From positions 89,724 to 153,723 of the forward strand of contig QLIY01000340.1 in assembly GCA_003260075.1 (NCBI GenBank): DNA of 64,000 bases, read 5' to 3'. Under the pieces are notes generated by a model. It was not told the origin of the DNA. It did no database searches and saw only the letters and a list, made by a program, of their open reading frames with translations. This DNA comes from Phallusia mammillata (taxonomy: Eukaryota > Chordata > Ascidiacea > Phlebobranchia > Ascidiidae). A program made the position numbers and the translations under genes. Below are positions 40,141 to 57,590 of the stretch, in pieces (position 1 is the stretch's first letter; each line of letters opens with the position of its first letter).

Positions 40141-40317
40141 TTACCTCAGTGCTCCTGATGCAGCTCCTGTAGCTGCTGCTTCCGCTGGTTTAGCGACACT
40201 GCCAACTGCCTTACCAGCTTTCTTGGCAAATTTTGATAATTTGCTCCACTTTGCATCACTTTGGCGACAGAAAACAAGAAGGCAGATTAACACGATAGAG
40301 AGCACCTTGCTGTTCAT
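40141..40317 (-). CDS. AMP-1: secreted cationic peptide, tail exons deleted
   Basis: The ATG at 40317 opens a 58-codon frame. It begins with a signal peptide, MNSKVLSIVLICLLVFCRQ, then SDA as the likely cleavage site. A cationic segment starting KWSKLSKFAKKAGKAVGSVA follows, then an Ala/Gly-rich end. Net charge of the segment is about +6. The Trp at position 2 and the basic helix followed by an Ala/Gly-rich helix recall cecropin-like and tunicate helical antimicrobial peptides. The exon-1 donor AG|GTAAAC is present (40143-40144), but exons 2 and 3 are absent nearby. Read straight through, the frame ends ALR then TAA (40141-40143), so a short pre-peptide without the acidic tail is possible. 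A hAT MITE sits six bases upstream of the ATG. Antimicrobial activity is inferred. Confidence 0.7.
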   Translation of the reverse strand: MNSKVLSIVLICLLVFCRQSDAKWSKLSKFAKKAGKAVGSVAKPAEAAATGAASGALR

Positions 40318-40323
40318 CTATAC

Positions 40324-40571
40324 CAGGGGTCACCAAACTACGGCCCGCGGGCCGGATCCGGCATTTTTTAGGTTGCCAAATTGTAATAATAACTTTGTAA
40401 CATTAAAAGTTAATCTACTCCTTACAAAAGTTTTTCTGTGGGGATATTCAGAATTGATATACCGATTTTCATAGTTGGAAAGACGGCGCTAGGGCATGTA
40501 AACTATGCGGCCCGCGTGAATCATTATTAGCACTCATCCGGCCCACAGTGAAAAAAGTTTGGTGACCCCTG
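40324..40571. mobile_element. hAT MITE in the AMP-1 5' leader
   Basis: The ends CAGGGGTCACCAAACT and AGTTTGGTGACCCCTG are perfect inverted repeats, with perfect 8-bp duplications ATCTATAC (40316-40323 and 40572-40579). The left duplication overlaps the AMP-1 start codon on the minus strand. The other AMP genes have the uninterrupted site. Confidence 0.95.
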
Positions 40572-41953
40572 ATCTATACAATAATGCAACACAAAATGAC
40601 TTGTTTTGATTTTTTGATTGTTAAACACAAACCTACTGTTAGGATTATTATCATGTCACTTACTTTTTGTTGCGTGGCTTCACACAAGATATCTTTGCAA
40701 CTGTGACTTAACAGGACGGCAATTGAAAGGGCGGCAAAACTTTTTAAGTGTTATAAAGCCAAAGCAGCTGTTTTTTCAATTACTTGCGAGGATGTTAAAA
40801 TGTGTAGCAACCAAATCCAACTGTATTAACAAATTATGTTCGGACTTTGTAATATTTCCTGTGGCAGTTAATTAGGATGTCGATGCAACTTTGTGATCTA
40901 GGGTTTGCAAACTTTTACCGTATGGTTTGTTCCGTGCTGTGATTGGACACTGCTTTGGGTGGGAATTTGTGCAAGATCTCAGTCTCAGTGCAAATGCAAC
41001 TGATGGTGTATCTAAACGTATGTGTGTATAATAGTCTTTGGAAGGTTTGCTATCTTAACTAAAAAAATTTCGTACTTGCGGTTAGTTTCCTTATTTGCCT
41101 TATTAGTTAGATAACAAAAACTGTTCGTTGCGTCTGAGTCATTTAAACGTTTTGTTAGATCCTTCCGTCCATTGATGGAAAAACATATGGCCGAAATAAC
41201 GAAACGCAAAAGCCATATGCTATCAGCCCGCCGTCCATATTTTACCACAAAAGCAGAGTTGCAGGTATATGTTAAAAATACGATAAAACCTCAAAGGTAG
41301 GTATCTTACTTTTGATTACCCCAAAAACTACTTTCGTTGCATTGTGTATTATCGCAATGAAGTTCATTCCACGTTTGCTACAGTGTGTTGGTAATTCTTT
41401 CAACATACAGCAGCCGTAGTGTAGTGGTTTACAACAAGTAACTTACTAACGAGGCTACCCTCAACCGTATGGCGCATGTATGCTGTAAATTGTAACTTTA
41501 ACAAAAAGCAGATTAGCAGTGGCAATTTTACAAAGGGATAACCTCCGAAGCAATATTTTTTTGTTATAACAGAATAGAAGTATTTTAAACATTCGTTTCG
41601 TTGTTTTGCAAAATCAATGGAAAGCGAGTTAGTTTGTATGATAGTGTAGCGCTGATTATTTGCGCGAGTTTAAATATCGAATGACAACAAGACGGAAAGG
41701 GTAAGACAAGACACGTTGCAAAAAAGGCATGTGACGTATTGTGCGGTTCGTGCGCTAACGATAGTAAACATTCTGCCTAAAATCAGTGTGTACAGTCAGA
41801 ATGGTTTGAAAAATATAAACTATACTTTACTGTAGACTAGAGAAACGTATATACTTTTATTTAAATTGAATAAAGACTTAAATTCGAACTCGTTTAACGT
41901 ACATACGGCAAAACGTGTTTTTTGTAGGTTACAAAAAGTGATACAGGCTCAAA
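40572..41953. other. AMP-1 upstream region and CE5 promoter
   Basis: At 40.66 kb the minus strand has a GTAAGT donor after GCCACGCAACAAAAA, matching the probable 5'UTR exon of AMP-2 (near 49.76 kb) and AMP-3. Sequence at 41.06-41.20 kb matches 54.22-54.50 kb upstream of AMP-3. A TTTTTTGTAG acceptor (to 41927) precedes the CE5 ATG by 26 bases. Confidence 0.5.
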
Positions 41954-46789
<4,836 letters not shown>

Positions 46790-48923
46790 ATATTAGTTAC
46801 TGCATGTTTTTGCACAATGAACTCAGGTAAAACAGTTTTTAAGTTTATCTACCATGGTGAATTAGATAAAATTTGTTTTTTATTTTTGTCATATTTATAT
46901 TTTTTGTCGTGTATTCAGAGTGTATCAATCAACATCCTGACTGAAATTCACTGTTTGGTTTCTATCAAACTTTGTTTGTATCTACACAACATTGCCAAAG
47001 CGAGTTTCTTTGCACTGTTTTTGAGTAGTAGGTTTAATATGCAGTCATACGTAACAATAAACAATGTCCTAAGATCTTGTATACGTCAGTATACGTCAGG
47101 TCTGTGTTAGCTATTCCTAAAAACTTAAACAGAATGTATCAGAATACACAATTTGTATTTTAATAAAATCTTTATTGGTGTGTACACCCGAGTATACATA
47201 AATGCACGTAAAACCAGGTGGTCAAATTTGCTCCCCGACACTTGTACACACAGATATACTGTTACGTAGTCAATAACTCGTTTGATTCTTAAACAATGAA
47301 TTTGTCCAAACCTTTTGTCAGTGTAAAAGTAAATAAGTTATTAAGGTGTAGTCTAAAATCATGCCTAAACAAAAAACGCTTAGATTAGTTTTAATTAAAA
47401 TTTGTACGATGTAATCGAGCGCTTGGCGAAATGTCTTTGCTGTTTAGACGCTGCCGACAAATTTTTTTTTTTTTTGAGTTACATGGAAAATTTAGTAACA
47501 CCATACCTCACGGCGGATCCACATTTAGGTAATGTCTGATAGGTGACGCAAAAAGTACTTTAAAAAAAAGTCGTTTAAAACGACACATCTCTAAAAAACT
47601 TACTTTTAGGGCTATTAAGGTCAGGGTAAGGTATTAGCATATAAAATTCAATAAAACTAGCTATTTCTAATGTACAATTTATAAAAAGTTACATCCTAAC
47701 CCTACCTCTTTTCAGCTGCTAAATAAATAATTCAGCTATTTGCGTTACCTATCGGAAATTAGCTAAATGTGCGTCTGCCGTAAGGTATGGTGTTATTAGC
47801 TGTATGCAGTTACATAACATATTATCCAAGATAACCTTTTCACAGAAATGCCATACTGTAATTTTCGTTTTTATTGTTTACTGATGTAAGTTTTACAACT
47901 GTACAAAGCGTTAACCAAACATGATACCTTCGCGCAGTGTTTCCCAACTATGGCAACAAAAGCTATTTAATACTTTTGTTCGCTTTTTATTCAAACAAGA
48001 CAAAAAAGATATGGAAACAGTTGAAACAAAGAATAAGCGTTTATTTATTTGGCGCAATAAAAGTAACTATAATACGCATGTGAGTTTAAAAACAAACAAA
48101 CAAACAAATATTTCACACTATTCCACTCGTTAAAATAATTTTCCTGACAGTATGGCATCAAATTCTACTGTGAGTGCAAGACAGGTTTAATGCACGTCTT
48201 CGCATCCTTTGTATCCTGTAATATCCACAATTTCCTGCAACTAGTTTAGCACCAAGCTTACTTGCTTTCACACAGCTGGAAGATAATAGAGCATGTTAGC
48301 TCTCCTTTGGTTTCACTTGGTCAAAAAAATATTGTTTTATACGCCAAATTATTTTATCTTTCCGTATCTGTTTTTGAAACACTGTCATTGGTATTTAACA
48401 AAACCAAGCATTGACATGTTGTCTGTTACTTAAAATGTAAACCTTGCGCAGGGCCAAGTAAACCTGTAGTTTTAAATGTTATTGCCAACATACTGGATAC
48501 CTCAAAATGGATATTATTTCACCCCTAGAAAATTAACTGGTCTTTTTTTCGTAACATAATATGTCACAACTCTTGGCGTATAAACTCGCTCGTATTTTCG
48601 TCCCCACTGTTTCCTAAATCGTTTTCTTAGTCCATGGGTCGCCAAACTCTGCGTGCCTATATTTAATGGATCTTTGAAAATAAAAATGACTTAGCGTGTC
48701 AACGTTTTTGTACGAAATATAGAGGTTTGTGAAAACAGACAGGTTGGTGCGCATAAAATTGAAAAAATCAAATGTTTCGTGGTTAGTGACATCTTTGACT
48801 CAAACTGCTTTAACACGCTGCCTATTCACAACCTTCTAATTTTGGTAATGTCCACGTATTTTTACATTTATTACGAACGCTAATTCACGTAATAAAAACA
48901 CCATGAACGATTTTCCCTTCACA
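46790..48923. other. Intergenic between CE5 and AMP-2
   Basis: AATAAA near 47162 may end CE5. About 48.25-48.92 kb is AMP-2 3' flank, repeated near every AMP unit. A conserved minus-strand AATAAA lies at 48867-48872, about 52 bases past the AMP-2 stop. Confidence 0.5.
47497..47794. mobile_element. MITE with about 53-bp terminal inverted repeats
   Basis: The left end AACACCATACCTCACGGC and the right end GCCGTAAGGTATGGTGTT are inverted, and similarity continues to GATAGGTGACGC/GCGTTACCTATC. Flanking TA or TTA suggests a Tc1/mariner or PIF/Harbinger origin, not resolved. Confidence 0.75.
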
Positions 48924-49645
48924 CTAATCAAGTAGGTCCTCTATTTCCTCAATGAGTTCGATGTCATCTGAAACAATAACACATTTGCTAGTTTTTCCTG
49001 CAAAATCTATTTTCTAGCTTGAGTAACTTACCTATGTTCAATCTTTCGTGCAGTCTAGAGTCTCCAAGAGCACTGAAAAATCGCAATATAATTCAAATTT
49101 AAGTCACTCGCATAGGGCTACGTTAAGGAAAAAGGAATCGTTTATTTTGTGGCAGTTTTTAATGTAGTCACCACATATGTGCGCAAATGTTGGCACACAC
49201 AAACATTAAGTTTAGACTCAAACAACAACGTATTGCATTGGTATCAGATATATTAATGTCACTATTTTGTGTTGTTGACATATTGCCAATGTATTTCAAA
49301 ACCTAATTGTCAGACAAATAGAAACTATTAAATTGTTTCTTGAAACGTTTTTGTTGTTGTAGTTTTATATGACCCGAAGTTTAACATCAACACTGGCAAA
49401 GTTCTCAGCCAGTAGTACCTTCGAAGAAGCTAGGTTTTAAGCATCTTGCACTTAAAACTGTCTGTCAGTTTACAAAAAAAGCTACGTTATTGCTCCACTT
49501 GCCCTGATTTTACTGCCTTAGTGACGCCACCACCAGCTACCTTCATAGCTTTCTTGATTATGCTTGCAATACTGTGCCACGATGCATCGCCTTGACGACA
49601 GAAAAGCAGGCAGATTAACACGATTGAGAACACTTTGCTGTTCAT
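48924..49645 (-). CDS. AMP-2: three-exon antimicrobial-peptide-like precursor
   Basis: Exons 49503-49645, 49032-49072 and 48924-48967 join in phase to 75 aa. Exon 1 gives the signal peptide MNSKVFSIVLICLLFCRQ ending GDA, then a cationic segment starting SWHSIASIIKKAMKVAGGGV and ending TKAVKSG (five Lys, no acids). Exon 2 gives ALGDSRLHERLNI, and exon 3 gives DDIELIEEIEDLLD then TAG. The signal-cationic-acidic order matches known tunicate peptide precursors (clavanin/styelin type), where the acidic tail is removed. The exon-1 donor reads GCAAGT, a GC-AG intron; AMP-4 has GTAAGT at the same place. Unspliced, the frame would end QVEQ then TAA. A probable 5'UTR exon with GTAAGT donor lies near 49.76 kb. 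Antimicrobial function is inferred. Confidence 0.75.
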
Positions 49646-52429
49646 CTAAAAAACAATGCAACACAATGTGACAAAATGAATTTTGTTGTTATTTTTAACG
49701 CACACATAACCGATTCCATTAAACCTGAAACTACTGTTAGCATTATTATCATTGTACTTACTTTTCGTTATGTCGCTTCACAAAAGATATTCTTTGCAAC
49801 TATAATTCCACAGAACGGCTAGTGAAATCGCGGCAATACCTTTTACGTGCAATAATGCCGAAAACAGCTTTTTTCTCTCTCGCGCCATGGGAAATGATCC
49901 CTTATCCTGAATTGTTCACGTTTGAAACCAGCTGGCAACTTAATTCTGAAAACAGAGAGTGAAAACAACTTTAAAATATACAGTCATTATTCTATAATAA
50001 GAAATAAAAATAAAAGATTTTTTTTATAAATTTTGTTTGACACCAAAGACAAAAATGAAACTGGTTTCGAACAAAATAATATTTGCACATTTTTTGATAA
50101 AAACATATTATTATGGGCCAAACAAAGTTTCACAAGGTAAAGTTTAGCATTTTTTCAGTTTAATTTCCGTCGTTAAAATAGCATCTAAAGTTTGTTTAAC
50201 ATTTTTGGTTAAACATTGTGCCCATAACACACTACATTAAGTTGTTTGCCTGCCCGCACGTATTTCTCAAGCCATGCCTGCACAAAATAGGCGGTCAATA
50301 TTTTTGACGACATTTGGATGCGACGTTTTATGGCTTTGTCTCAAAATGAACATATGCTCAGTTCTTTTCAGTGCAACTACAACTGAGGTCTTTATTTTGG
50401 TACTCGCGGTTAGATGCCTTGTTTGCCCGATGACAAAAGTGCTTGTTGCATTTTAAAAATACAATTAAACCTTGGGTAGGTATGAAGCTGTTAGTTACTT
50501 GAATGAAATTGCTTTGATTACTTTGTGCAATGTATTTTTTCGGAAAAGCATATACATAATGATACAACAGTGGCAATTTAATCATCTGTTGTTATGTAGC
50601 TTTTTAGTTTGTAGTTGTACCACGTTTGCTGCTGCTGTTCATAAAAAATGTAATACCAGAATGGTTGTAGTTTTCTTTGTTTACAAAACAAGGGAGAGTT
50701 TGAAATATTAATGGGTCAATGCACCGTATCGCAATCGTAGTTACCCGCCAGGTTTGCCCACAATGTTCATATTGTCCTCTTTCGTAAAATAGTATTTCAT
50801 ACCCTCAGTTGGCATCAAATGCAGCTTTTGTCCAAAGGAAATAAATCACCCTTTATCCTTTCTAGAGCACTGGTATTTAGCACTCGAGGAGAGCATTACT
50901 CATCTTTATTGCGTTCAGTTGATTCTGTTTGGGAAGTTCCTCTCCCTGTCGCGATGTATGTTGGCTGGGCAGATTTTGTTAACATTTTGCTATTGCATAT
51001 TGTATATGGAACTTTGAGTTTCACTGCATTAAAAACTTGCCTAATGAATTCTAGAGCCTTATTATTGAAAGATTCATATTTGGCTATATATTAGAGTTTG
51101 GGTATCTTGACATCTGGGTTTTGGCCACAGCCTTGTACCCGCAAAAGTAGAGTATGCTGCAATGACGTCAATTATTTTTTGTCTGCTAATATAGCTTTAT
51201 TGTAGGTTGTGTTGGCATTGGGTTGCATTATACAAATACCTGAGTCGTATTTGTCCTTGACAATTACTACAAAGACTTTCAGTAGACTGAACCCAAGTTT
51301 TAGTAAAAAAACAAAAAAAACACCAAATTGACGAATGTCAAGTAAGACCCAAAACGTCTCATTTAAACTAAAGTCCGAACCCGGCCCAACTTACCACTCT
51401 GTGCAGAATGTACAGTATATTTAGCATGCAAAAGTGAATAAACGTAAGAAGTTGATTTAAATGCTATAGCCTAATTGTTGCTGCATTGTTTGAGCAATTT
51501 GTTTATAACGTGGTGTTGACTCGTTCCAAATGGTTCGTGTATGTGTCTGTGGCTTCATAATTCGAATTATAGACGCTTCAAGATGAAACTGGCGCAATAA
51601 TATTCGCAACAAGCAGGTCAATCAAGTCAAGTCAAAAATTTATTTGCAAAGTCACTTTATCATCACAGTTTTCACATATGGGTCAAAATGTCATGCCTTG
51701 CTGACAGCATTTATAAAAAGCTATTTAACCTACATTTAGGGATGGAAAGGCGGTTTTACTAGCAAGTGGGGCGTTAGAAAATAATTTATATCCTTTTTCT
51801 TGCTTCTGTTAAAAAACAACAGGTGCGAATCTGGCCCGACTGTCAAATCTGAAGTGGGGCTTAAAACGCGTGAATGATCTTGGATTGTCAAAATACCAGG
51901 CTAAAAGGTTATCACTAGTGGTAAATTTTATTGAGAAACCTCTTCCTTAACAATTTAATGTATCGCATTGGGTTTAACGATTTATTTCGATGTTACACTG
52001 CTGTTAAGTTTATTTCAAATGCATACAATTCATCACATAGATATTTTTAGGCATTTTTTAAACATTACTGGTATTGTTTTCAGCCACCCTTTACATCTGT
52101 TTCTTTACAAGTTTCCTTCACTACAAAACTGAACTTTCATTCAAGTTTATGAAAACATTAAGTCATTCATGCTTAAAGATTTTAAGATATACATATTTCA
52201 CCTTTATGGCATTATCAGTATGTAAAACAGAGGTTTGAACCATTTTTTAGTTATCAGAAAACAGACAGGTTGGTACGCATATATTGTGGTTAGTAACGTC
52301 TTAGACTCAAGCTTATTTTGCACGCTGCCAAATTTACAACCTTCTTATTTTGGTAATGTCTACATATTTTACTTTTATTACGATTGACAATTCACGTAAT
52401 AAAACACTATGAGCAATCTTTCCTTCACA
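49646..52429. other. AMP-2 upstream region and AMP-3 3' flank
   Basis: Contains the AMP-2 leader exon region (49.65-49.95 kb) and a segment at 50.73-51.2 kb homologous to 55.4, 58.6 and 61.3 kb. It also contains the CCGAACCCGGCCC repeat (51.37 kb) and AMP-3 3' flank from 52.26 kb. No other gene seen. Confidence 0.5.
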
Positions 52430-52720
52430 CTAATAAAGTAGGTCTTCCATTTCTTCAATGAGTTCGATGTCATCTGAAACAATGACACATTTGCTAGTTT
52501 GTCTTGTAAAATCTATTTTTTATTCTTGAATAACTTACCTATGGTCAATCTTTTGTGCTGCCTAGAATCACCACTGAAAAAGAGAATAAAATTCAAATTC
52601 TGTTTAACTAGTCACTCACATAGTTTAACTTGTCACTACATTAAGAAAAAAAGGTCGTTTATGATGTGCAAGTCTTTGGTCGTGGTCAACATAGATGTGC
52701 ACAAATGTTGGCAGATGTGC

Positions 52721-52809
<89 letters not shown>

Positions 52810-53425
52810 ACCTTTTTTTAAGTTAAAGCTTACTGTTTTGTTTGTAAAAGTAAAAACAGCAACATTTTACATCGGTATCAGATGTTTTCTTTTAATTGCA
52901 CTATTTTGTGTTGTTGACATAATGCCAATGTAGTTTAAAACTTAACTGCCACAGAAATAAAAACTATTAATTTGTTTCTTCAAACGTTTTTATTGTTATA
53001 GTTTTTTATGTCACGAAGCCTCAAATGTAAACACAAACACTGGCAAAGTTATTTGGCCAAATTCCTAAAATAGTGAAACACATTTGTTATGTAGGGTATC
53101 TTCGGCAGACAACAGAATGTAAAAAGAAAAAATCTTGTTTCGAATAAGGTAAGAATTTCGACTGTTTTCTTATTTTTTTGTAAAAAAAGTCAAAATACAA
53201 ATACTTTCTAAAAGACTTGATATAACATATTATATTGCGCTTAGAATACATTTCAGTTTACCTCATTGCTCCTTGAACGGCTCCTGTGGCTGCCTGTTTA
53301 GCGACTTTACCAATTGCTTTACCAGCTTTTTTACCAAATCTTTTCAGTTTCCTCCATCCCGCATCACTTTGGCGACAGAAAACGAGAAGGCATATTAAAA
53401 CGATAGAGAGTACCTTGCTGTTCAT
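52430..53425 (-). CDS. AMP-3: three-exon antimicrobial-peptide-like precursor
   Basis: Exons 53262-53425, 52539-52573 and 52430-52473 join in phase to 80 aa ending TAG. The signal peptide is MNSKVLSIVLICLLVFCRQ ending SDA. The mature segment begins GWRKLKRFGKKAGKAIGKVA and continues KQAATGAVQGAM: about nine Lys/Arg and no acids over 32 residues, a strongly amphipathic helix pattern. The linker is SGDSRQHKRLTI and the acidic tail DDIELIEEMEDLLY. AATAAA lies at 52374-52379, about 51 bases past the stop, as in AMP-2, AMP-4 and AMP-5. All splice sites are canonical, so this is the cleanest member of the family. Intron 1 contains an 87-base poly-C run. A secreted membrane-active peptide is inferred. 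Confidence 0.8.
52723..52809. repeat. Poly-C run of 87 bases
   Basis: In AMP-3 intron 1; same type as the other long G/C homopolymers. Confidence 0.95.
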
Positions 53426-56400
53426 CTATAAATCAATGAAACACAAAATGACTTATTTTATAAAAAAACTAGTAATACTTTTTTATGCACATACAACCTT
53501 CTGTTAAACACGAAACTACTGTTAAGATTATTGTCATGCCACTTACGTTTTGTTGTGTAGCTTTACAAAATAAATCTTTTGCAACTATAATTCATCAGGA
53601 CGACAAATAAGGGTGCGGTAATGCTTTTTACGTGTTATAAAGTCGATGGCAGCTTTTTTTCTCCATAATTACTCACGCTATGGGAAATGTTTTTTATCCT
53701 GAAGTGCTCACGTTTGAAAAACAAGTAACAGAAAGTAAGCTGGTACTTTATCACACTGAAGACAGAGAATAAAAACATCCTGAGAATACATGACTATTAT
53801 TTTTAAGTGAAGTAAAAATAAAACTTCCTTTTCTACAAATTGTTAAGCACCAAAAACGAAAATGTAATTGGCTGGGAACAAAATACTTTTTGCACATTTT
53901 TTGGGTGGCATCAAAATATTTTCGTTTCAACGTTTAAACATCAAAATAACTGTATATTTGCTCTATATTTATGCGAAACCACCTGGTCTTAAGTTTCACA
54001 TTTAACCTTTTATTTTAGTTTGCGTCTTTGAAAGGTACAGCCTCCAAAATCCGTTTACCATTTATGCCATAAACGTTATGTATATTACACATGGCGTGCA
54101 TCCTTTTTGCCCACACATTTGTTTTCCGGCGAGCGACGTTTTATTGCTTTGTCTAAAAATGAGCAAAACCACATTTAGTCTCTGTGCAACTTTACAACTA
54201 AGGTTTGTTATTTGGTACTTGCGTTTAGTTTCCTTATTTGCATTAGTTAAGATGAATATATTCATATTGGGATCAGCCCTGAAGCGTTCATGCACACTCG
54301 AGATCACTTGCCATATGGGAATGCTTGGAAAATCGGCTTGATTCGGTATCACACCTTCAATAGGCCTGGCATACTATGATTTGCCTGAGTGAAATGACTA
54401 AAACGGTTTGTTGCATCTGAGTCATTTAAACGTTTAGTAGACATACCCTAAATCCTTCCGTCTCTTGTAGGAAAAACATATGGGCGAAATAGCCCCAAAA
54501 GTGCATATGCTACCAACCAGAAACAGCTCATTGTAAGTTTTTCCAAAAAGCAGCTGTGTTACAAAATCAGAACCTTGGAAGATAAGTGTTTAACTGTTAG
54601 TTACCTAACTGAAATTGCTTGCATTACATTGCACAATAGAAATGTTTCGTAAAATATGTAATGATAATGAAATGATAATGAGCATGTGTAATGATTACTG
54701 ACGGTAGTAGTAATTTAAATATTTGTTGCTATTTCGCAATGTAGTTATATACCACGTTTTCTACAAATTTTGGTATTGTTGTTCAACATACATCAGCTAT
54801 CTTTACATATTTAGAGATGACCAATAAGGTTTGTCTTATGATGCTGTTCTGTCTTGTCGTAAGTTGTTAACAATGTGAAGGAAGTTGGAAAAAATTCATC
54901 CGTTATATTGCTCGTAATTGGTAAAGAACATTTTCAATTTGTTTTATTTGTTCCTGTATTTGACAAAAGAAAAGAAAAAGCGGTACAAAACTTGTTCAGG
55001 GAAAATTTTGTATATCAAAGACCATTTATTGGATTATACATAAACTTTTCATTATTCACCTTCTTCGCCTCAAATAAATCCAGTATGTTTAAACGAAGGA
55101 ACTGTTCTTCTTTATTTCGCAGGGATGAACGAGAGGAACTCTCAAAAATTGCACAAAATGAGAGACTGGCAGTTGATTCAGCCGACAACGCTCTGTTTGT
55201 GGATGTTGTGTCATGACTTGCTGATTAGCACGTAATCAACAATAAAACTGTAAAAATGTAACAACAGAAAGGGTTGTCGTTTGTTTGTTTATGTACAAAA
55301 AGAAAGTTTGAATTATTTTTGGGGAAATTTACGGTGTATTATGATTGCCCGACCATACTTTGCCCCTATGTTCATATTGTCTTCTTTCGCAAAAAAATGA
55401 TTCTCATAACTTAAGTTGGCATCCAATGCAGCGTTTGCGTAATGGAAACCCCCTTTACCCTATGCAGAGTACTGATATTTAACACTTTGAAGAGCGCGCT
55501 ACTCATTCTTTAATACGTTTAATTGATCCGATGGGGAGCTTTTTTATCTATCGCAACATATGTTGGCAAGGCAGAAAAATTTGAATATATGCAAGCCTTT
55601 GCATGTTACGTATAAAAGTTGGATATTCAGGCAAGCGAAAGTTGCCTTATGAAGCCTTTTTAGCCAAAGATGTATATTTGGCTTTATATCTGAGTATTAT
55701 GACCTTGGCATCGCGTTTGGTTCACAATCAGAATATGCAGCATTGACAACATTTTATGTTTTGCTAACAAAGCTTTATTAGTTTTGTTGTCTTCGAGTTT
55801 AATTATATAAATCCCTGACTATTTTTTTTTCAATCATTTTACGATAAACCAAATTAATTTAACAACCACCGCTTTTGTAAACCAAAATGCTTTTTTTAGG
55901 AGACGACAAGGTAGTTTTTTATCGGTCGGTCGTCACTTGTTGAGGCTGGGAAGGGCTTCTTCACATGGTAGGAAAAAAGTTTCTACAAGTATCTTCAATA
56001 TTTTTTGTGTGTCTTCTGCCCTTGGTAATTACTGCAAATCAGTCAAAACTACTCACCGATACTATAGACTAGAGAAAGTGTAAAATTGCCTCCAAACAGG
56101 CCAGAACCCAAGATTTAAAAAAAAAAAAATGTTTTAAATAGAGATCTTATTACAGGATCGAACGTTGGTGAAATTGCGGCGCAAGTGAGGCGAATGTGAC
56201 CTAAGACCCAAATAAAGTATGTTTTATTCAAACTTAGGCCCGAACCCGGTGTACCCGATTTCTAACTTTTGTGCTGGAAAGGAACCAACGTTTTAATGCA
56301 TGAGTCTTTCTAACTCAACTGTTTGAAAAAGATCTGACGCAATGTGAACATTTTTCAACAATCTGATAGTGCTCATGATTTGTACGGAGAGAGATTATAG

Positions 56401-56938
56401 GTAAATGTTACGTATTACTGTTTATACCAGCAGTCACCAAACTCCACCCTTTTTGTTCGATCCGAAATAGTACTAGAATTGGTTTAAAAAAGTATGAAAC
56501 AACTTTGTAATATATTTTGCTGAACATTTAAGCCATTGACGATTGTGAACATCTGTTGACTTCTACATGCTTTAGACATGGTACGAACTATATTTAAATC
56601 ACTGAAGTAAATGGACTGTCCTTTGAACGATTGCCCTTTGTACCTATATTTATTTGATATTTGATCTTTTAAAATAAAAATGATTTCGCGTGTCAACAAT
56701 TTGCTATAAATGAGAGGTTTGCGGCATTTTTTAATTATCAGATAACAGACAGGTTGTTGCGCAAAAATTTGTAAAAAACAGTCAAATGATTTGTGGTTAG
56801 TAACTTCCTAGGCTCAAACTGCTTTTGTACACTGCCACCATCACAACCTTATAATTTTGGTAATGTCCTTATATTTGTACATTTATTACCAATCCTAATT
56901 CACGCAATAAAACACCATGAACGATTTTCCCTTTACAC
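53426..56938. other. AMP-3 upstream region and start of the 3.25-kb tandem unit
   Basis: The leader-exon donor region is at about 53.54 kb. Homology to the AMP-1 upstream region is at 54.2-54.5 kb. The tandem unit starts about 55.3 kb, and AMP-4 3' flank follows from 56.37 kb. No other gene recognised; the plus frame at 54875-55216 has no supporting features. Confidence 0.5.
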
Positions 56939-57515
56939 TAATAAAGTAGGTCTTCCATATCTTCAATCAATTCGATGTCATCTGAAACAATAACACATTT
57001 GCTAGTTTGAAACCTATTTTTTTATTCTTGAATAAATTACCTATGGTCAATCTTTCCTGCAGCCGAGAGTCACCAACACTGAAAAGTCAAATAAATTGTA
57101 ATTTAGTTCAACAAGTCACTCACATACATTAAGGAAAAAAGGGGTCGTATATTTTATTTATACGACATCGTATATTTTTCACATATATTCGCAAATGTTG
57201 GCTCTTACAATGATTTTTTTAAAGTTTAGACTCACTGTTGTGTTTGTAAAAGTAATCAACAGCATATTACATCGGTATGAGGTGTTATGTGCGACTATTT
57301 TTTGTTGTTGACATATTACCAATGTATTTTAAAACCTAACTGTCAGAGAACGTGTTTGTTGTCATAAAGATCAACACTGGCAAAGTTCTTAGGCAGTAAA
57401 TCTTTCTGAGAAGCTTGGTTTTAAGTGTCTTGGGCTTTAAATGTCTGTATGTTTACGAAAAAAGTCTACGTTATTTCTCCACTTACCCTGATTTTATTGC
57501 ATTTTTAACAACACC

Positions 57516-57590
<75 letters not shown>

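Noticed and set aside
49881-49905. Possible NF-kB site GGGAAATGATCCC upstream of AMP-2
   Set aside because: Spacing does not fit the kappa-B consensus and it is not conserved in AMP-3 (GGGAAATGTTTTTT).
54875-55216. 113-codon plus-strand frame
   Set aside because: No splice sites, signal or family features, and no equivalent frame in the homologous spacers; probably chance.
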